A stretch of 38,107 nt of DNA, from the NCBI RefSeq assembly GCF_017114945.1, contig NZ_JABXKQ010000098.1:1-38107 (forward strand). Direction: 5' to 3'. This DNA comes from Nostoc sp. JL34 (GTDB lineage: Bacteria > Cyanobacteriota > Cyanobacteriia > Cyanobacteriales > Nostocaceae). Below the pieces are notes generated by a model. That model had not been told where the DNA came from and ran no database searches. It saw only the letters and a list, made by a program, of their open reading frames with translations. This document shows, piece by piece, positions 31,542 to 38,107 of the stretch. Within the stretch, counting starts at the first letter, position 1. Each line of letters begins with the position of its first letter. Made by a program: the position numbers and the translations under genes.

Positions 31542-31769
31542 AAATAGACTCGTTCGCTTGTCAGATATAGCAATATCTCCTGCTTGAAACCTTTGTACGA
31601 ATTTTGGGAATCTGAAGACATTTAAGCAGTCAACAGGCGAACAATTTAATTGGTATTCCAGCAAATTTTATCTTTCAAAAAAGGGCTGAACTGTAAGAAT
31701 CGCTCTTTGACTGAGAATTGCTGATCAAAAATGCAGAACTAACCCGCGAAACCAAAGGAATTTCAAACA

Positions 31770-32003
31770 ATGAATAATCTATCTACCAAAGATCTCAACA
31801 GACTACGCTCTCAAAGCAAAATAATTGTTAGTCGAGTGGAGATTTTCATAGAAACTTACTTATCAGAAACCTCCCTTGATGAAAGTTTGGTTAACCAAAC
31901 CTTAGAAGAGATCGTCAAAGCTGCGAATAACTTAACAACCGCAGCATCAAAGATGAAAACTGCCGAAACCGTCCATAAACTCAACCTCAACGGTTCAAAA
32001 TAG
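31770..32003 (+). CDS. Small helical protein of unknown function
   Basis: The 77-residue product begins MNNLSTKDLNRLRSQSK and appears all-helical, with no cysteines, no membrane segment and no signal peptide. A ribosome site AAGGA precedes the ATG. I do not recognise the family. It precedes the PsiE-like gene on the same strand, with 246 bp between, part of which is a repeat element, so the two are probably not one operon. Confidence 0.55.
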   Translation: MNNLSTKDLNRLRSQSKIIVSRVEIFIETYLSETSLDESLVNQTLEEIVKAANNLTTAASKMKTAETVHKLNLNGSK

Positions 32004-32045
32004 GACTGAGTTGAACCTCATAGCTAAATCTGACAATTCAGATCA

Positions 32046-32160
32046 TCTGGAAAAGCTAACGATTGACCTAACCCCCTGGCCCTCTTCCCAAAATGAGAAG
32101 GAGGAAAATTCAAAGTCTCTCTCCTTGTAGGAGAGAGAAATAGAAGTGAGGTTTTCCAGA
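32046..32160. repeat. Inverted-repeat element, 115 bp
   Basis: The ends TCTGGAAAA (32046-32054) and TTTTCCAGA (32152-32160) are perfect inverted repeats. Inside are ACCCCCTGGCCCTCTTCCC and a hairpin CTCTCTCCTTGTAGGAGAGAG, both common in Nostoc intergenic repeats. It has no coding capacity. Confidence 0.6.
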
Positions 32161-32249
32161 TACCGTAAAAAGTCAGATAGCTAAATGGGGATTGAATACA
32201 GTTCCAAGTGCTGAGTAATCGATGCTAGATACTCAGCACTATTTTAGTT

Positions 32250-32786
32250 ATGGAGATAAATGAATCTAGTCTATTAGGAAATACCATGCTAAAGGGGATA
32301 ACTTCAAATTTCAATAACTGGTTACAAAGAAATACAATTGTACGTAATCTGGAATTTTTCCAAGACTTTATTATCATTTCTCTCTGCCTTGGTTTATTCT
32401 GTGTAATGCTCATCCGATTGGGAGATATGTTCTTCTCCTTTTTAAGCCCATTGGATTTGCGGCAAGTAACATCTGATATCCTGTTCATTTTGATTTTAGT
32501 AGAGTTGTTTCGTCTGTTAATCGATCATCTACAACAACAGAGGACATCCGTGACCGCAGCAGTAGAAATTACTATTGTTTCTGCTTTAAGAGAGGTAATT
32601 TTACGCGGTGTACTCGAAATTCCCCGTGACCAAATTTTTGGAATAGCTTTGTTTCTAGTAGTTTTAACAGGAATTATGGTGGCTTTACCTTGGATATCTC
32701 GTTTTCTTGAACAGGTCAAAATTGCTAACCCAGAAACAGCAGAAAAAGCACAAGTATTGGCTAAAAACTCTCTAGCTACTGATTAA
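32250..32786 (+). CDS. PsiE-like (phosphate-starvation-inducible) membrane protein
   Basis: The 178-residue protein has about four hydrophobic segments (around 40-60, 76-95, 105-120 with weak hydrophobicity, and 130-150) and the family-like stretch LFRLLIDHLQQQRTSVTAAVEITIVSALREVILRGV. PsiE-type proteins are inner-membrane proteins of unknown activity. An ATG at 32286 with AGGA 6 bases upstream may be the true start. The stop codon at 32784-32786 directly abuts the promoter block that drives the DUF2231 genes, so no gap separates them. Confidence 0.7.
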   Translation: MEINESSLLGNTMLKGITSNFNNWLQRNTIVRNLEFFQDFIIISLCLGLFCVMLIRLGDMFFSFLSPLDLRQVTSDILFILILVELFRLLIDHLQQQRTSVTAAVEITIVSALREVILRGVLEIPRDQIFGIALFLVVLTGIMVALPWISRFLEQVKIANPETAEKAQVLAKNSLATD

Positions 32787-32862
32787 TTGTAACCACACAT
32801 ACTGTTTGAAAATTAGTTGCTTAACGCAAGTAATTTTAACAAATGTATGATATTCTTTATAT
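32781..32862 (+). promoter_or_regulatory. vnfH-like promoter block upstream of DUF2231 genes
   Basis: GTAACCACACATAC at 32789-32802 is a perfect NtcA site. GCAAGTA-N10-ATGTATG-N-TAT-N-CTT is at 32826-32857. The block aligns without gaps to the vnfH block at 23918-23999, with about 84 percent identity. It begins at the stop codon of the PsiE-like gene and lies about 200 bp upstream of the first DUF2231 start. This implies that the DUF2231 genes are switched with vnfH, by nitrogen status and by Mo/V supply. Confidence 0.75.
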
Positions 32863-33064
32863 ATGGAGATAGAAAATCAAAAGCACAAAATCTTCAAAGA
32901 ATAATTAGGCTACCCTATATCAAAAATTCTCATGACGAGAACTCCTGCTATTATTTGAATAGGTTTGAAGTCTAACCTGAGTCGTTCTAGAAATAAAAAA
33001 AATTGTGAACATTAAGGATTGGAAGTTAGTTCCTCGCTACTAAATATTAACTTCTAGCTAATAG

Positions 33065-33579
33065 ATGGATTGGAACGCTATGCTTGATTACTTTACATCT
33101 TTGAACGACCACAATTTACCCTATTCAGATACAATTCATCCCATCGTTGTCCACTTCGTAATTGCGATGGTGTTGTTTGCCTTTGCCTGCGATGTAATTG
33201 GTTATTTCACTGGTAACGCTCGTCTTTTTGAGGTCAGTTGGTGGAATATGTTTGTCTCTGCGATCGCTATCTTTGTGGCCGTTATCTTTGGTCAGTTTGA
33301 AGCTGGCTGGCAAAACCTTACGATGCTGTTAAGGCAGTGCTGAATTTGCATACGTTGATTGGTTGGTCGCTTTCGGGAATCATCACAGCGATTACAGCTT
33401 GGCGATATGTAATTCGTACACGCAACCCTGACAAATTACCGATTCCTTACATGCTAGTGGGGCTGTTTTTAACCCTAATAGTTGGCTTGCAAGTATATTT
33501 CAGAGATGAATTTGTTTGGATATATGGACTGCACACAGTGCCAGTTGTTGAAGCAGTAAAAAATGCTACTTTGCCATGA
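33065..33579 (+). pseudogene. DUF2231 membrane protein gene with a single-base frameshift
   Basis: The frame from 33065 encodes MDWNAMLDYFTSLNDHNLPY and two membrane segments, then runs off at 33343. The next frame continues the same protein: from 33310 it reads AKPYDAVKAVLNLHTLIGW and goes on with two more membrane segments to 33579. One base is missing near 33302-33310 (GCTGGCTGGCA); adding one would give A-G-L-A-K-P, a smooth family-like join. The intact product would be about 172 residues. DUF2231 proteins are small multi-pass membrane proteins of unknown function with conserved His (HPIVVHFVIAM here). The shift may be a real mutation, a sequencing error or, less likely, programmed. The stop overlaps the next gene by ATGA. 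Confidence 0.75.
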
Positions 33580-34193
33580 ACTCGGAACTAATTGACCAAT
33601 TAAGTACACAACTAGGTAATAATGGACTGCCTTATAGCATTCCTATCCATCCCAACTTAGTCCATCTCACCCTCGGTTTGTTCATCATTGGGATGACCTT
33701 CGATATCGTTGGTGTGCTGTTTCCCTTGGAAATATGGGTTTTCAAATATTTTGCCATTACTGTCAAACGTGTCAATTTCTTTGATGTCGGCTGGTACAAC
33801 ATGGTCGCTTCCAGTATTATCACTTTTTTCACTGTGGGCGCAGGCTTTTACGAAATGCTTTTAGCAGCACCACCTACTGATATCAAGAGTGCCTGGGGAT
33901 TACAGGCAATGCAAACTATGATTTGGCATGGTGTAGGTGGCGTCTTTTTATTAGCATTGATTGTTGATATGACCATTTGGAGAGGATGGCAGCGCTTCGT
34001 TTGGGACAAACAAGAATATAAACAGACAGATAGAGAAGTGCAATGGATCTATTTGTTCGCAGGCATAGCAATCATGTTCATTATGTACATCCACGGCACA
34101 CTAGGAGCGCAACTAGCCGCCGAATTTGGCGTACACAATACAGCAGATAATTTGCTGCGATTAGGTCAAGACCTCAACACAACACTTAAATGA
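33576..34193 (+). CDS. DUF2231 family membrane protein
   Basis: The 205-residue protein is a second member of the family, with IHPNLVHLTLGLFIIGMTFD near the start and about four membrane segments (around 30-50, 80-100, 122-140 and 160-180). It is translationally coupled to the first DUF2231 gene through an ATGA overlap. His residues in the first, third and fourth segments (HPNLVH, MIWHGVGG, YIHGTLGA) could bind heme or metal, but this is inference. Sharing the vnfH-type promoter block, it is a candidate partner of V-nitrogenase or vanadate uptake. I know of no described function. Confidence 0.85.
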   Translation: MNSELIDQLSTQLGNNGLPYSIPIHPNLVHLTLGLFIIGMTFDIVGVLFPLEIWVFKYFAITVKRVNFFDVGWYNMVASSIITFFTVGAGFYEMLLAAPPTDIKSAWGLQAMQTMIWHGVGGVFLLALIVDMTIWRGWQRFVWDKQEYKQTDREVQWIYLFAGIAIMFIMYIHGTLGAQLAAEFGVHNTADNLLRLGQDLNTTLK

Positions 34194-34331
34194 GTCATTA
34201 GTCAATTGTCCTTTGTCATTTATTTAAAGTTAGTAATCAATGACCAATGACCAATGACTAATGACCAATGACCACTGACTAATAATTAATGACCATGAGA
34301 ATCCAGAAGATTTTAAATATTTTGACGCCGC
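34194..34331. repeat. Short tandem ATGACCA repeat region
   Basis: ATGACCA and ATGACTA units recur between about 34238 and 34292 (seven or so copies with a 7- to 8-base pitch). This is common low-complexity Nostoc intergenic sequence and not a CRISPR array. Confidence 0.7.
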
Positions 34332-34547
34332 TTACGGGCGCGATTGCAATCCAGGAATTGCCAAAAGTTCTTGGGTTGCAGCTTCGCTTTCAGCATTTGC
34401 TAAATAAGCCGCAAAATCAGCAAGCACCTGTAATCGCTCTGGCGATAGTTGCTTCAGTAAGTCATTAAGCTGGCACTGTAACTCTGTAACAGCTACTAAA
34501 TCTGCTGACGACCTATCCTCGATCGGCGAATTATCCGTAGTACTCAT
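34332..34547 (-). CDS. Antitoxin-like small protein
   Basis: The 71-residue protein has a central helix-rich stretch LLKQLSPERLQVLADFAAYLA followed by ESEAATQELLAIPG, a pattern of small cyanobacterial proteins often found next to PIN or RelE-type toxins. The neighbouring minus-strand DNA carries a VapC-like fragment (34610-34760), which supports a former toxin-antitoxin locus. It is intact, but without a clear toxin it may now be an orphan antitoxin. Confidence 0.5.
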   Translation of the reverse strand: MSTTDNSPIEDRSSADLVAVTELQCQLNDLLKQLSPERLQVLADFAAYLANAESEAATQELLAIPGLQSRP

Positions 34548-34609
34548 CGCTTGCTTTGTGCAACTTCAAGGTTTACCGTCTATTGTAGCTCCCTGTTAGC
34601 TCACCTGTT

Positions 34610-34774
34610 TTACACCGTCCAATCCTCCATCACTAAACCTGAAACCTTGTTGAAGTCACTAACATTTCGGGTCAACAATACTAAATTACGAGATATGGCG
34701 ATCGCTGCTATTCTTAAATCCATCGTAGACACACGAACCCGTTGCGATCGCATTCCACCAAATATCTCTAAACT
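34610..34774 (-). pseudogene. C-terminal fragment of a VapC-like PIN toxin
   Basis: The minus-strand frame reads GGMRSQRVRVSTMDLRIAAI, then AISRNLVLLTRN and VSDFNKVSGLVMEDWTV before its stop at 34610. This matches the last third of VapC PIN-domain ribonucleases (DLRIAA with the catalytic Asp, LLTRNxxDF, and a final EDW). The N-terminal part with the first catalytic Asp is missing, since an in-frame stop lies just upstream. So it is a remnant and should be inactive. Confidence 0.65.
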
Positions 34775-34985
34775 ACGTCACAATGACTGAAACAAAGCGG
34801 TCTAAAGCTATACCAGGACTTCTGTCAAGTTCTTCTAAACAAATGCCATGCTGGGTAAAAACTAAGATGTCAGCATCTTGTCAGGAATTCTTCTCATCAT
34901 CAAAATTGTCTGGAAAACAACATAAATATAGTTGCTTTCCTAATCAATCTTGCCTATACTCCTCAATGTAAGCTTTACTTGCCAT
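34773..34985 (-). pseudogene. Decayed small gene with in-frame stops
   Basis: From ATG at 34985 one frame reads MASKAYIEEYRQD, stop, LGKQLYLCCFPDNFDDEKNS, stop, and then QDADILVFTQHGICLEELD and SPGIALDRFVSVIVT before the final stop at 34773. The protein-like character of each part suggests a small gene broken by two nonsense mutations. I do not recognise the family. It adjoins the PIN fragment, so it may be debris of the same toxin-antitoxin locus. Confidence 0.5.
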
Positions 34986-35024
34986 AGTAAAAAATATTGG
35001 CGTACGGATTGCTAGGAGAGTGCA

Positions 35025-35906
35025 ATGATCAATCATCGGGCTTTGCGTCATGGGTATTTGGTAATTCTCGTGGCGATTCTTTGCATCGGCTTTGGTAGTA
35101 TATTCAACCAAGAGCCAACTTTTGGACAGTCTTCAGGAAGTAGAAATGTCATTGTGGCGATGACAACCAGTATTGAGGATAGTGGGCTGCTAGATGATTT
35201 AGTTCCGGCGATTGAAAAGAAAACAGGATATAGGCTAAAAAAGGTTGCAGTCGGCACCGGACAGGCTTTGGCTCTGGCTGAAAAAGGTGAGGTTGACGCG
35301 CTATTCGTCAATTCACCGAAAGCCGAACGCAAAGTTTTGGAGGGTGGTGCGGTGATTAATCGCCACTTGGTAATGCACAATGACTTTGTGATTGTCGGGC
35401 CAGATGCAGACAAAGCAAAGATTAGAGGGAAAAAGAATGCTGTGGAAGCATTCAGTCTGATTGCCAAAAATCAAGTATTGTTTGTATCGCGGGGTGATGA
35501 CTCAGGTACTAACAAACTAGAAAAAGATTTATGGAAACAGGCAAACATCACACCATCTGGAACTTGGTATCAGCAAACAGGTTCAGGAATGGCGGAAACT
35601 TTGCAAGTTGCTAATCAAAAACTGGGATATACCTTAGCAGATCGGGCAACGTATATATTTCAGCAGAAAAATCTGTCTTTGCCTGTACTGGTGCAAGGAG
35701 ATAAGAAACTGTTAAATCTTTACCATGTGATGGAGGTAAATTCTAAGAAGTACCCCAGAGTCAATAGTGCAGGAGCTAAAGCGTTTATTAATTTTGTCTT
35801 ATCTCCTGAAGGACAGACAATAATTGCAGCCCACGGGAAAAAAGAGTTTAAACAACCGCTATTTTATGTTGATGCCGGTAAAACCGAGAAAGATTATGGC
35901 TTGTGA
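35025..35906 (+). CDS. vupA: Vanadate/tungstate ABC transporter binding protein VupA
   Basis: The 293-residue protein has an N-terminal signal/anchor (residues about 8-35) and then a TupA-type periplasmic binding domain. TupA-like marks are MTTSIEDSGLLDDLVPAIE, KVAVGTGQALALAEKGEVDAL, SRGDDSGTN and LADRATY. In Anabaena variabilis the TupA-like VupABC system imports vanadate and is linked to vnf genes; the same neighbourhood here favours vanadate over tungstate, but the sequence alone cannot distinguish the two. A good ribosome site (AGGAG 6 bases upstream) fixes the start. It is first in the vupABC set, but a 267-bp insertion-like spacer separates it from vupB. No copy of the GCAAGTA motif is seen upstream. 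Confidence 0.85.
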   Translation: MINHRALRHGYLVILVAILCIGFGSIFNQEPTFGQSSGSRNVIVAMTTSIEDSGLLDDLVPAIEKKTGYRLKKVAVGTGQALALAEKGEVDALFVNSPKAERKVLEGGAVINRHLVMHNDFVIVGPDADKAKIRGKKNAVEAFSLIAKNQVLFVSRGDDSGTNKLEKDLWKQANITPSGTWYQQTGSGMAETLQVANQKLGYTLADRATYIFQQKNLSLPVLVQGDKKLLNLYHVMEVNSKKYPRVNSAGAKAFINFVLSPEGQTIIAAHGKKEFKQPLFYVDAGKTEKDYGL

Positions 35907-36173
35907 ACTACCCCGCCATAAGACGGACGGGGCTTCCCAATTCATCAGGAATAGCCTCCAGAACTTCGTAGTACTAGAAAGTCTTACATTCCCTCCAAGG
36001 GCAGGACTCCTGGTTCCCAAGACCCAAATCTTTTTCTTGCAACATATACCTGTTAGCTTGGTTTTCGCTTATGGCATTGATGGTCAAGATGATAATACTT
36101 AGTTTACAAGAATTGGTGATTCGTCATACATCTGGAATTTGTTTTTACTTTATTTTTTAAGAAATTTGTATTT
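35907..36173. mobile_element. vupA-vupB spacer with IS-end-like hairpin
   Basis: CCCCGCC at 35911-35917 pairs with GGACGGGG (35925-35932) around a short loop, directly after the vupA stop codon. The following GCTTCCCAATTCATCAGG and the CCTCCAAGGGCAGGACTCC region resemble right ends of IS200/IS605-type elements in cyanobacteria. No transposase is present. The remaining sequence before the vupB GTG is AT-rich. This may be an insertion remnant that splits a once tighter operon, or a transcript-stabilising hairpin. Confidence 0.4.
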
Positions 36174-36872
36174 GTGAATACAATCATCGAAGGAGCTTTC
36201 AAAGCTTTTGAGCTATTAACCAGTGGCGATAGTGACGTTTTCCAAGTCATGACGATGACATTGTTTGTATCTGGAACAGCTACAGCCATTAGCGTGTTAC
36301 TGGGACTACCATTAGGACTGTGGCTAGCATTAGTGGATTTCATCGGCAAGCAGACTCTGACTAGTTTGATTAATTTCGGTATGGGATTACCACCCGTCGT
36401 AGTCGGTTTATTCGTCAGTATGTTTTTGTGGCGATCTGGCCCATTGGGAAATCTTGATTTGATTTATACACCCATAGCTATGATCGTCGCCCAAACCATC
36501 ATTGCTTTTCCAATTGTTGCTGGCTTCAGTTTTGCAGCAATTATCAGTATTAATCCGAAGCTACGTTGGCGATTGTTATCAATGGGGGCGACACAGTGGC
36601 AAGCCAACTGGTTGCTAATCAAAGAAGCACGGTTAGGGTTAATGGCTGCAATCATGGCTGGTTTTGGTCGCGTCATCTCGGAAGTTGGTGCATCCATGAT
36701 GGTGGGCGGCAATATTAAGGGGCAGACTAGAGTCCTGACTACAGCGATCGTTACGGAGGTAGGGAAAGGAAATTACGATGTGGCAATGGCGATCGCATAT
36801 ATCCTCCTGATCATCACATACACCGTAATCGTGTTGCTGACTATCCTACAGCATGACAAGAAAATCCTATGA
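36174..36872 (+). CDS. vupB: Vanadate ABC transporter permease VupB
   Basis: The 232-residue protein has about five membrane segments and the binding-protein-dependent permease signature: MGATQWQANWLLIKEARLG with the coupling-helix EA...G pattern, followed by FGRVISEVGASMMVGGNIKG, which is characteristic of TupB-type permeases. It starts with GTG at 36174 and lacks a strong ribosome site. It ends in an ATGA overlap with vupC, so the two are translationally coupled. It forms the inner-membrane channel for the oxyanion delivered by VupA. Confidence 0.85.
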   Translation: MNTIIEGAFKAFELLTSGDSDVFQVMTMTLFVSGTATAISVLLGLPLGLWLALVDFIGKQTLTSLINFGMGLPPVVVGLFVSMFLWRSGPLGNLDLIYTPIAMIVAQTIIAFPIVAGFSFAAIISINPKLRWRLLSMGATQWQANWLLIKEARLGLMAAIMAGFGRVISEVGASMMVGGNIKGQTRVLTTAIVTEVGKGNYDVAMAIAYILLIITYTVIVLLTILQHDKKIL

Positions 36873-37951
36873 GTACTAACGAATATGTTCTGAATATGCG
36901 ACAGGTGAGCGTTGCTAGCAAACCACGTAAGAATATCCTGTCAATTAACAATTTTACAGTCCGTCCAGGGGAACTGGTTGCTGTGATTGGCCCCAATGGT
37001 GCTGGTAAAAGCACTTTGTTAAGAACAATCAATCTCTTGCAACCTTACCGTGGTGAGATGCAATTATTTGGAGAGGATGTCCATAATACCAATAAAACAT
37101 TGTTGCGTCGTCGTTCGGCTTTGGTATTTCAGGAAACCTTACTACTGGATGACACTGTTTTTAATAATGTTGCCAAGGTATTAAAGTTTCGCGGCACACC
37201 AACACACAAGATTAAGCAAAGAGTACATACTGCACTGACAACTTTTGGCTGTGAACACTTAGCAAATCAGTCAGCTCGTTCTCTGTCTGGTGGTGAAGCG
37301 AAACGAGTTTGTATTGCCTGCGGTTTAGTTGCTGATTCCGAATTGCTGCTTTTGGATGAGCCTTCTGCCTCTTTAGATGTGGGAATACGTCCCCAGATGA
37401 TTGAGAAAATTAGACAATGGGCCCAAGCGAGGGGATCAGCAGTCATATTAGTCAGTCATAATTTTACAGATATACTGCATTTTGCCGATCGCGCGATCGC
37501 TTTATTTGACGGCTGTATTGTCCAGGATGATAACTTGGAAACTATCATCCGCCGACCAGCTAACGAGCAACTTGCCAGACTGGTAGGGATAGATAATATT
37601 ATTCCGTGCCATGTAGAACGGAGTAGCCGTGGAAATTTTATCAAACTTGCAAACGGGATAGAGTTTTTATATCCTGGGGAAATCACAAAACCAATTACTA
37701 CATGTTGTTTATCTGGCGATACTTTCAATCTTTACGATGCAAGTTCTTCAATGCGACACAAACTTTGTTCGGTAATTATTGAAGGACTAGTAGAACGGGT
37801 TTTAAATGGTATTGGTATTTGTAGTATTTGGGTTAAGGTGGGAGGACAGACTTTAATTGCCAGAGTGCCTCGGAATCATATATTCGGCAATGTATATCCC
37901 CATGAGATAATTAAACTAGCATTCAATCCTAAAGATGCACATTTCGTTTAG
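36869..37951 (+). CDS. vupC: Vanadate ABC transporter ATPase VupC with C-terminal extension
   Basis: The 360-residue protein has an ABC ATPase domain: Walker A GPNGAGKST at 41-49, signature LSGGE at 139-143, Walker B LLLLDEP ending near 165, and an H-loop in VSHNF. It drives oxyanion import by VupAB. TupC-type ATPases are often only 210-250 residues; here about 120 residues follow, with beta-rich segments (GNFIKLANGIEFLYPG and ICSIWVKVGGQTLIARVP) like the TOBE-type oxyanion-binding regulatory domain of ModC. That could let internal metal inhibit transport; this is inference. It overlaps vupB by 4 bp. Confidence 0.85.
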   Translation: MSTNEYVLNMRQVSVASKPRKNILSINNFTVRPGELVAVIGPNGAGKSTLLRTINLLQPYRGEMQLFGEDVHNTNKTLLRRRSALVFQETLLLDDTVFNNVAKVLKFRGTPTHKIKQRVHTALTTFGCEHLANQSARSLSGGEAKRVCIACGLVADSELLLLDEPSASLDVGIRPQMIEKIRQWAQARGSAVILVSHNFTDILHFADRAIALFDGCIVQDDNLETIIRRPANEQLARLVGIDNIIPCHVERSSRGNFIKLANGIEFLYPGEITKPITTCCLSGDTFNLYDASSSMRHKLCSVIIEGLVERVLNGIGICSIWVKVGGQTLIARVPRNHIFGNVYPHEIIKLAFNPKDAHFV

Positions 37952-38107
37952 AACAATAGACGGTTTTATACTAGAAATAGCGGGATAAATAAGAATTTAG
38001 TCGTTCCCATTAGCAAAAGACTCTAAAATTTTACACCTGGCAGCATTTATCTCAGGGTTAGCGCGTCTCAAAGCCTATTGACAATAGGACTTGCCTGATA
38101 TAGCAAT
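37952..38107. other. Non-coding right edge
   Basis: Downstream of vupC I see no hairpin with a T run, no gene start and no repeat that I can name. The stretch is AT-rich and ends at the window edge. Confidence 0.4.

Larger units (their letters stand above)
30961..31769. other. Repeat-rich 809-bp intergenic region
   Basis: From left to right: an inverted repeat CCTCTAGT/ACTAGAGG (31010-31049); a short frame at 31060-31116 with a good ribosome site; an inverted repeat CGGTGCGTAAGT/ACTTACGCACCG (31107-31147); a nested hairpin element (31219-31342); and another GTGCGTAAGTCCTA end (31526-31541). No normal gene is visible. The stretch looks like a landing zone for small mobile repeats. Confidence 0.6.

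Noticed and set aside
34238..34292. Possible iteron or regulatory array from ATGACCA repeats
   Set aside because: This low-complexity motif is common filler between Nostoc genes, and no replication gene is nearby.

Overview
The window looks like a chromosome segment from a filamentous, heterocyst-forming cyanobacterium of the Nostoc/Anabaena type. It carries many GCGATCGC (HIP1) octamers, carboxysome shell genes of the ccmK3/ccmK4 kind, a HetZ-related protein, a CYP110-like cytochrome P450, a large STAND/TPR protein, many small Nostoc-type inverted repeats, and a full vanadium (V) nitrogenase locus in which vnfD and vnfG are fused, as known from Anabaena variabilis. No tool was run; all family calls come from reading the sequence.

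Layout. 1-3.9 kb: a PilB/GspE-like protein without its ATPase half and a HetZ-related regulator, both on the minus strand, then about 1 kb of non-coding DNA. 3.9-7.3 kb: ccmK4 and ccmK3, an alpha/beta hydrolase, and a ParA ATPase with a coiled-coil partner that I read as a candidate McdAB carboxysome-positioning pair. 7.3-10.2 kb: P450, hexapeptide acyltransferase, a tiny membrane protein. 10.3-13.5 kb: a 959-residue NB-ARC/TPR protein followed by a 21-bp minisatellite. 13.5-15.9 kb: a candidate CcmS and an ABC exporter. 16.0-23.5 kb (minus): a flavodiiron gene remnant and then the vnfDG-K-E-N cluster. 24.6-28.8 kb (plus, divergent): vnfH, an unknown 131-residue gene, a VnfR-type repressor, and nifV. 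28.9-31.0 kb: a duplicated gene start, a MITE, a 2-oxoglutarate oxygenase and a nitroreductase. 31.0-34.2 kb: repeat-rich DNA, a small protein, a PsiE-like protein and two DUF2231 membrane genes. 34.3-35.0 kb: decayed toxin-antitoxin-like debris. 35.0-38.0 kb: a TupA-type ABC system, read as the vanadate importer vupABC.

How it works together. VupABC would import vanadate; NifV makes homocitrate; VnfE/VnfN form the scaffold for FeV-cofactor; VnfDG and VnfK form the VFe protein; VnfH is the reductase; the VnfR-type protein, with a molybdate-binding-like domain, would keep the system off when Mo is available.

The most interesting observation is a promoter block of about 82 bp, roughly 84 percent identical and ungapped, found upstream of vnfH and again upstream of the two DUF2231 genes 9 kb away. 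Each copy has a perfect NtcA site (GTA-N8-TAC) and a second motif, GCAAGTA-N10-ATGTATG-N-TAT-N-CTT. That second motif also occurs, with the same spacing, in front of the VnfR-type gene. This suggests a Mo/V-responsive operator and makes the DUF2231 membrane proteins candidate new members of the V-nitrogenase regulon. Other points of note are an 11-residue repeat linker in VnfDG, a VnfH with Arg in place of the signature P-loop Lys, a MITE inside the vnfDG-vnfK gap, and a probable single-base frameshift in the first DUF2231 gene.
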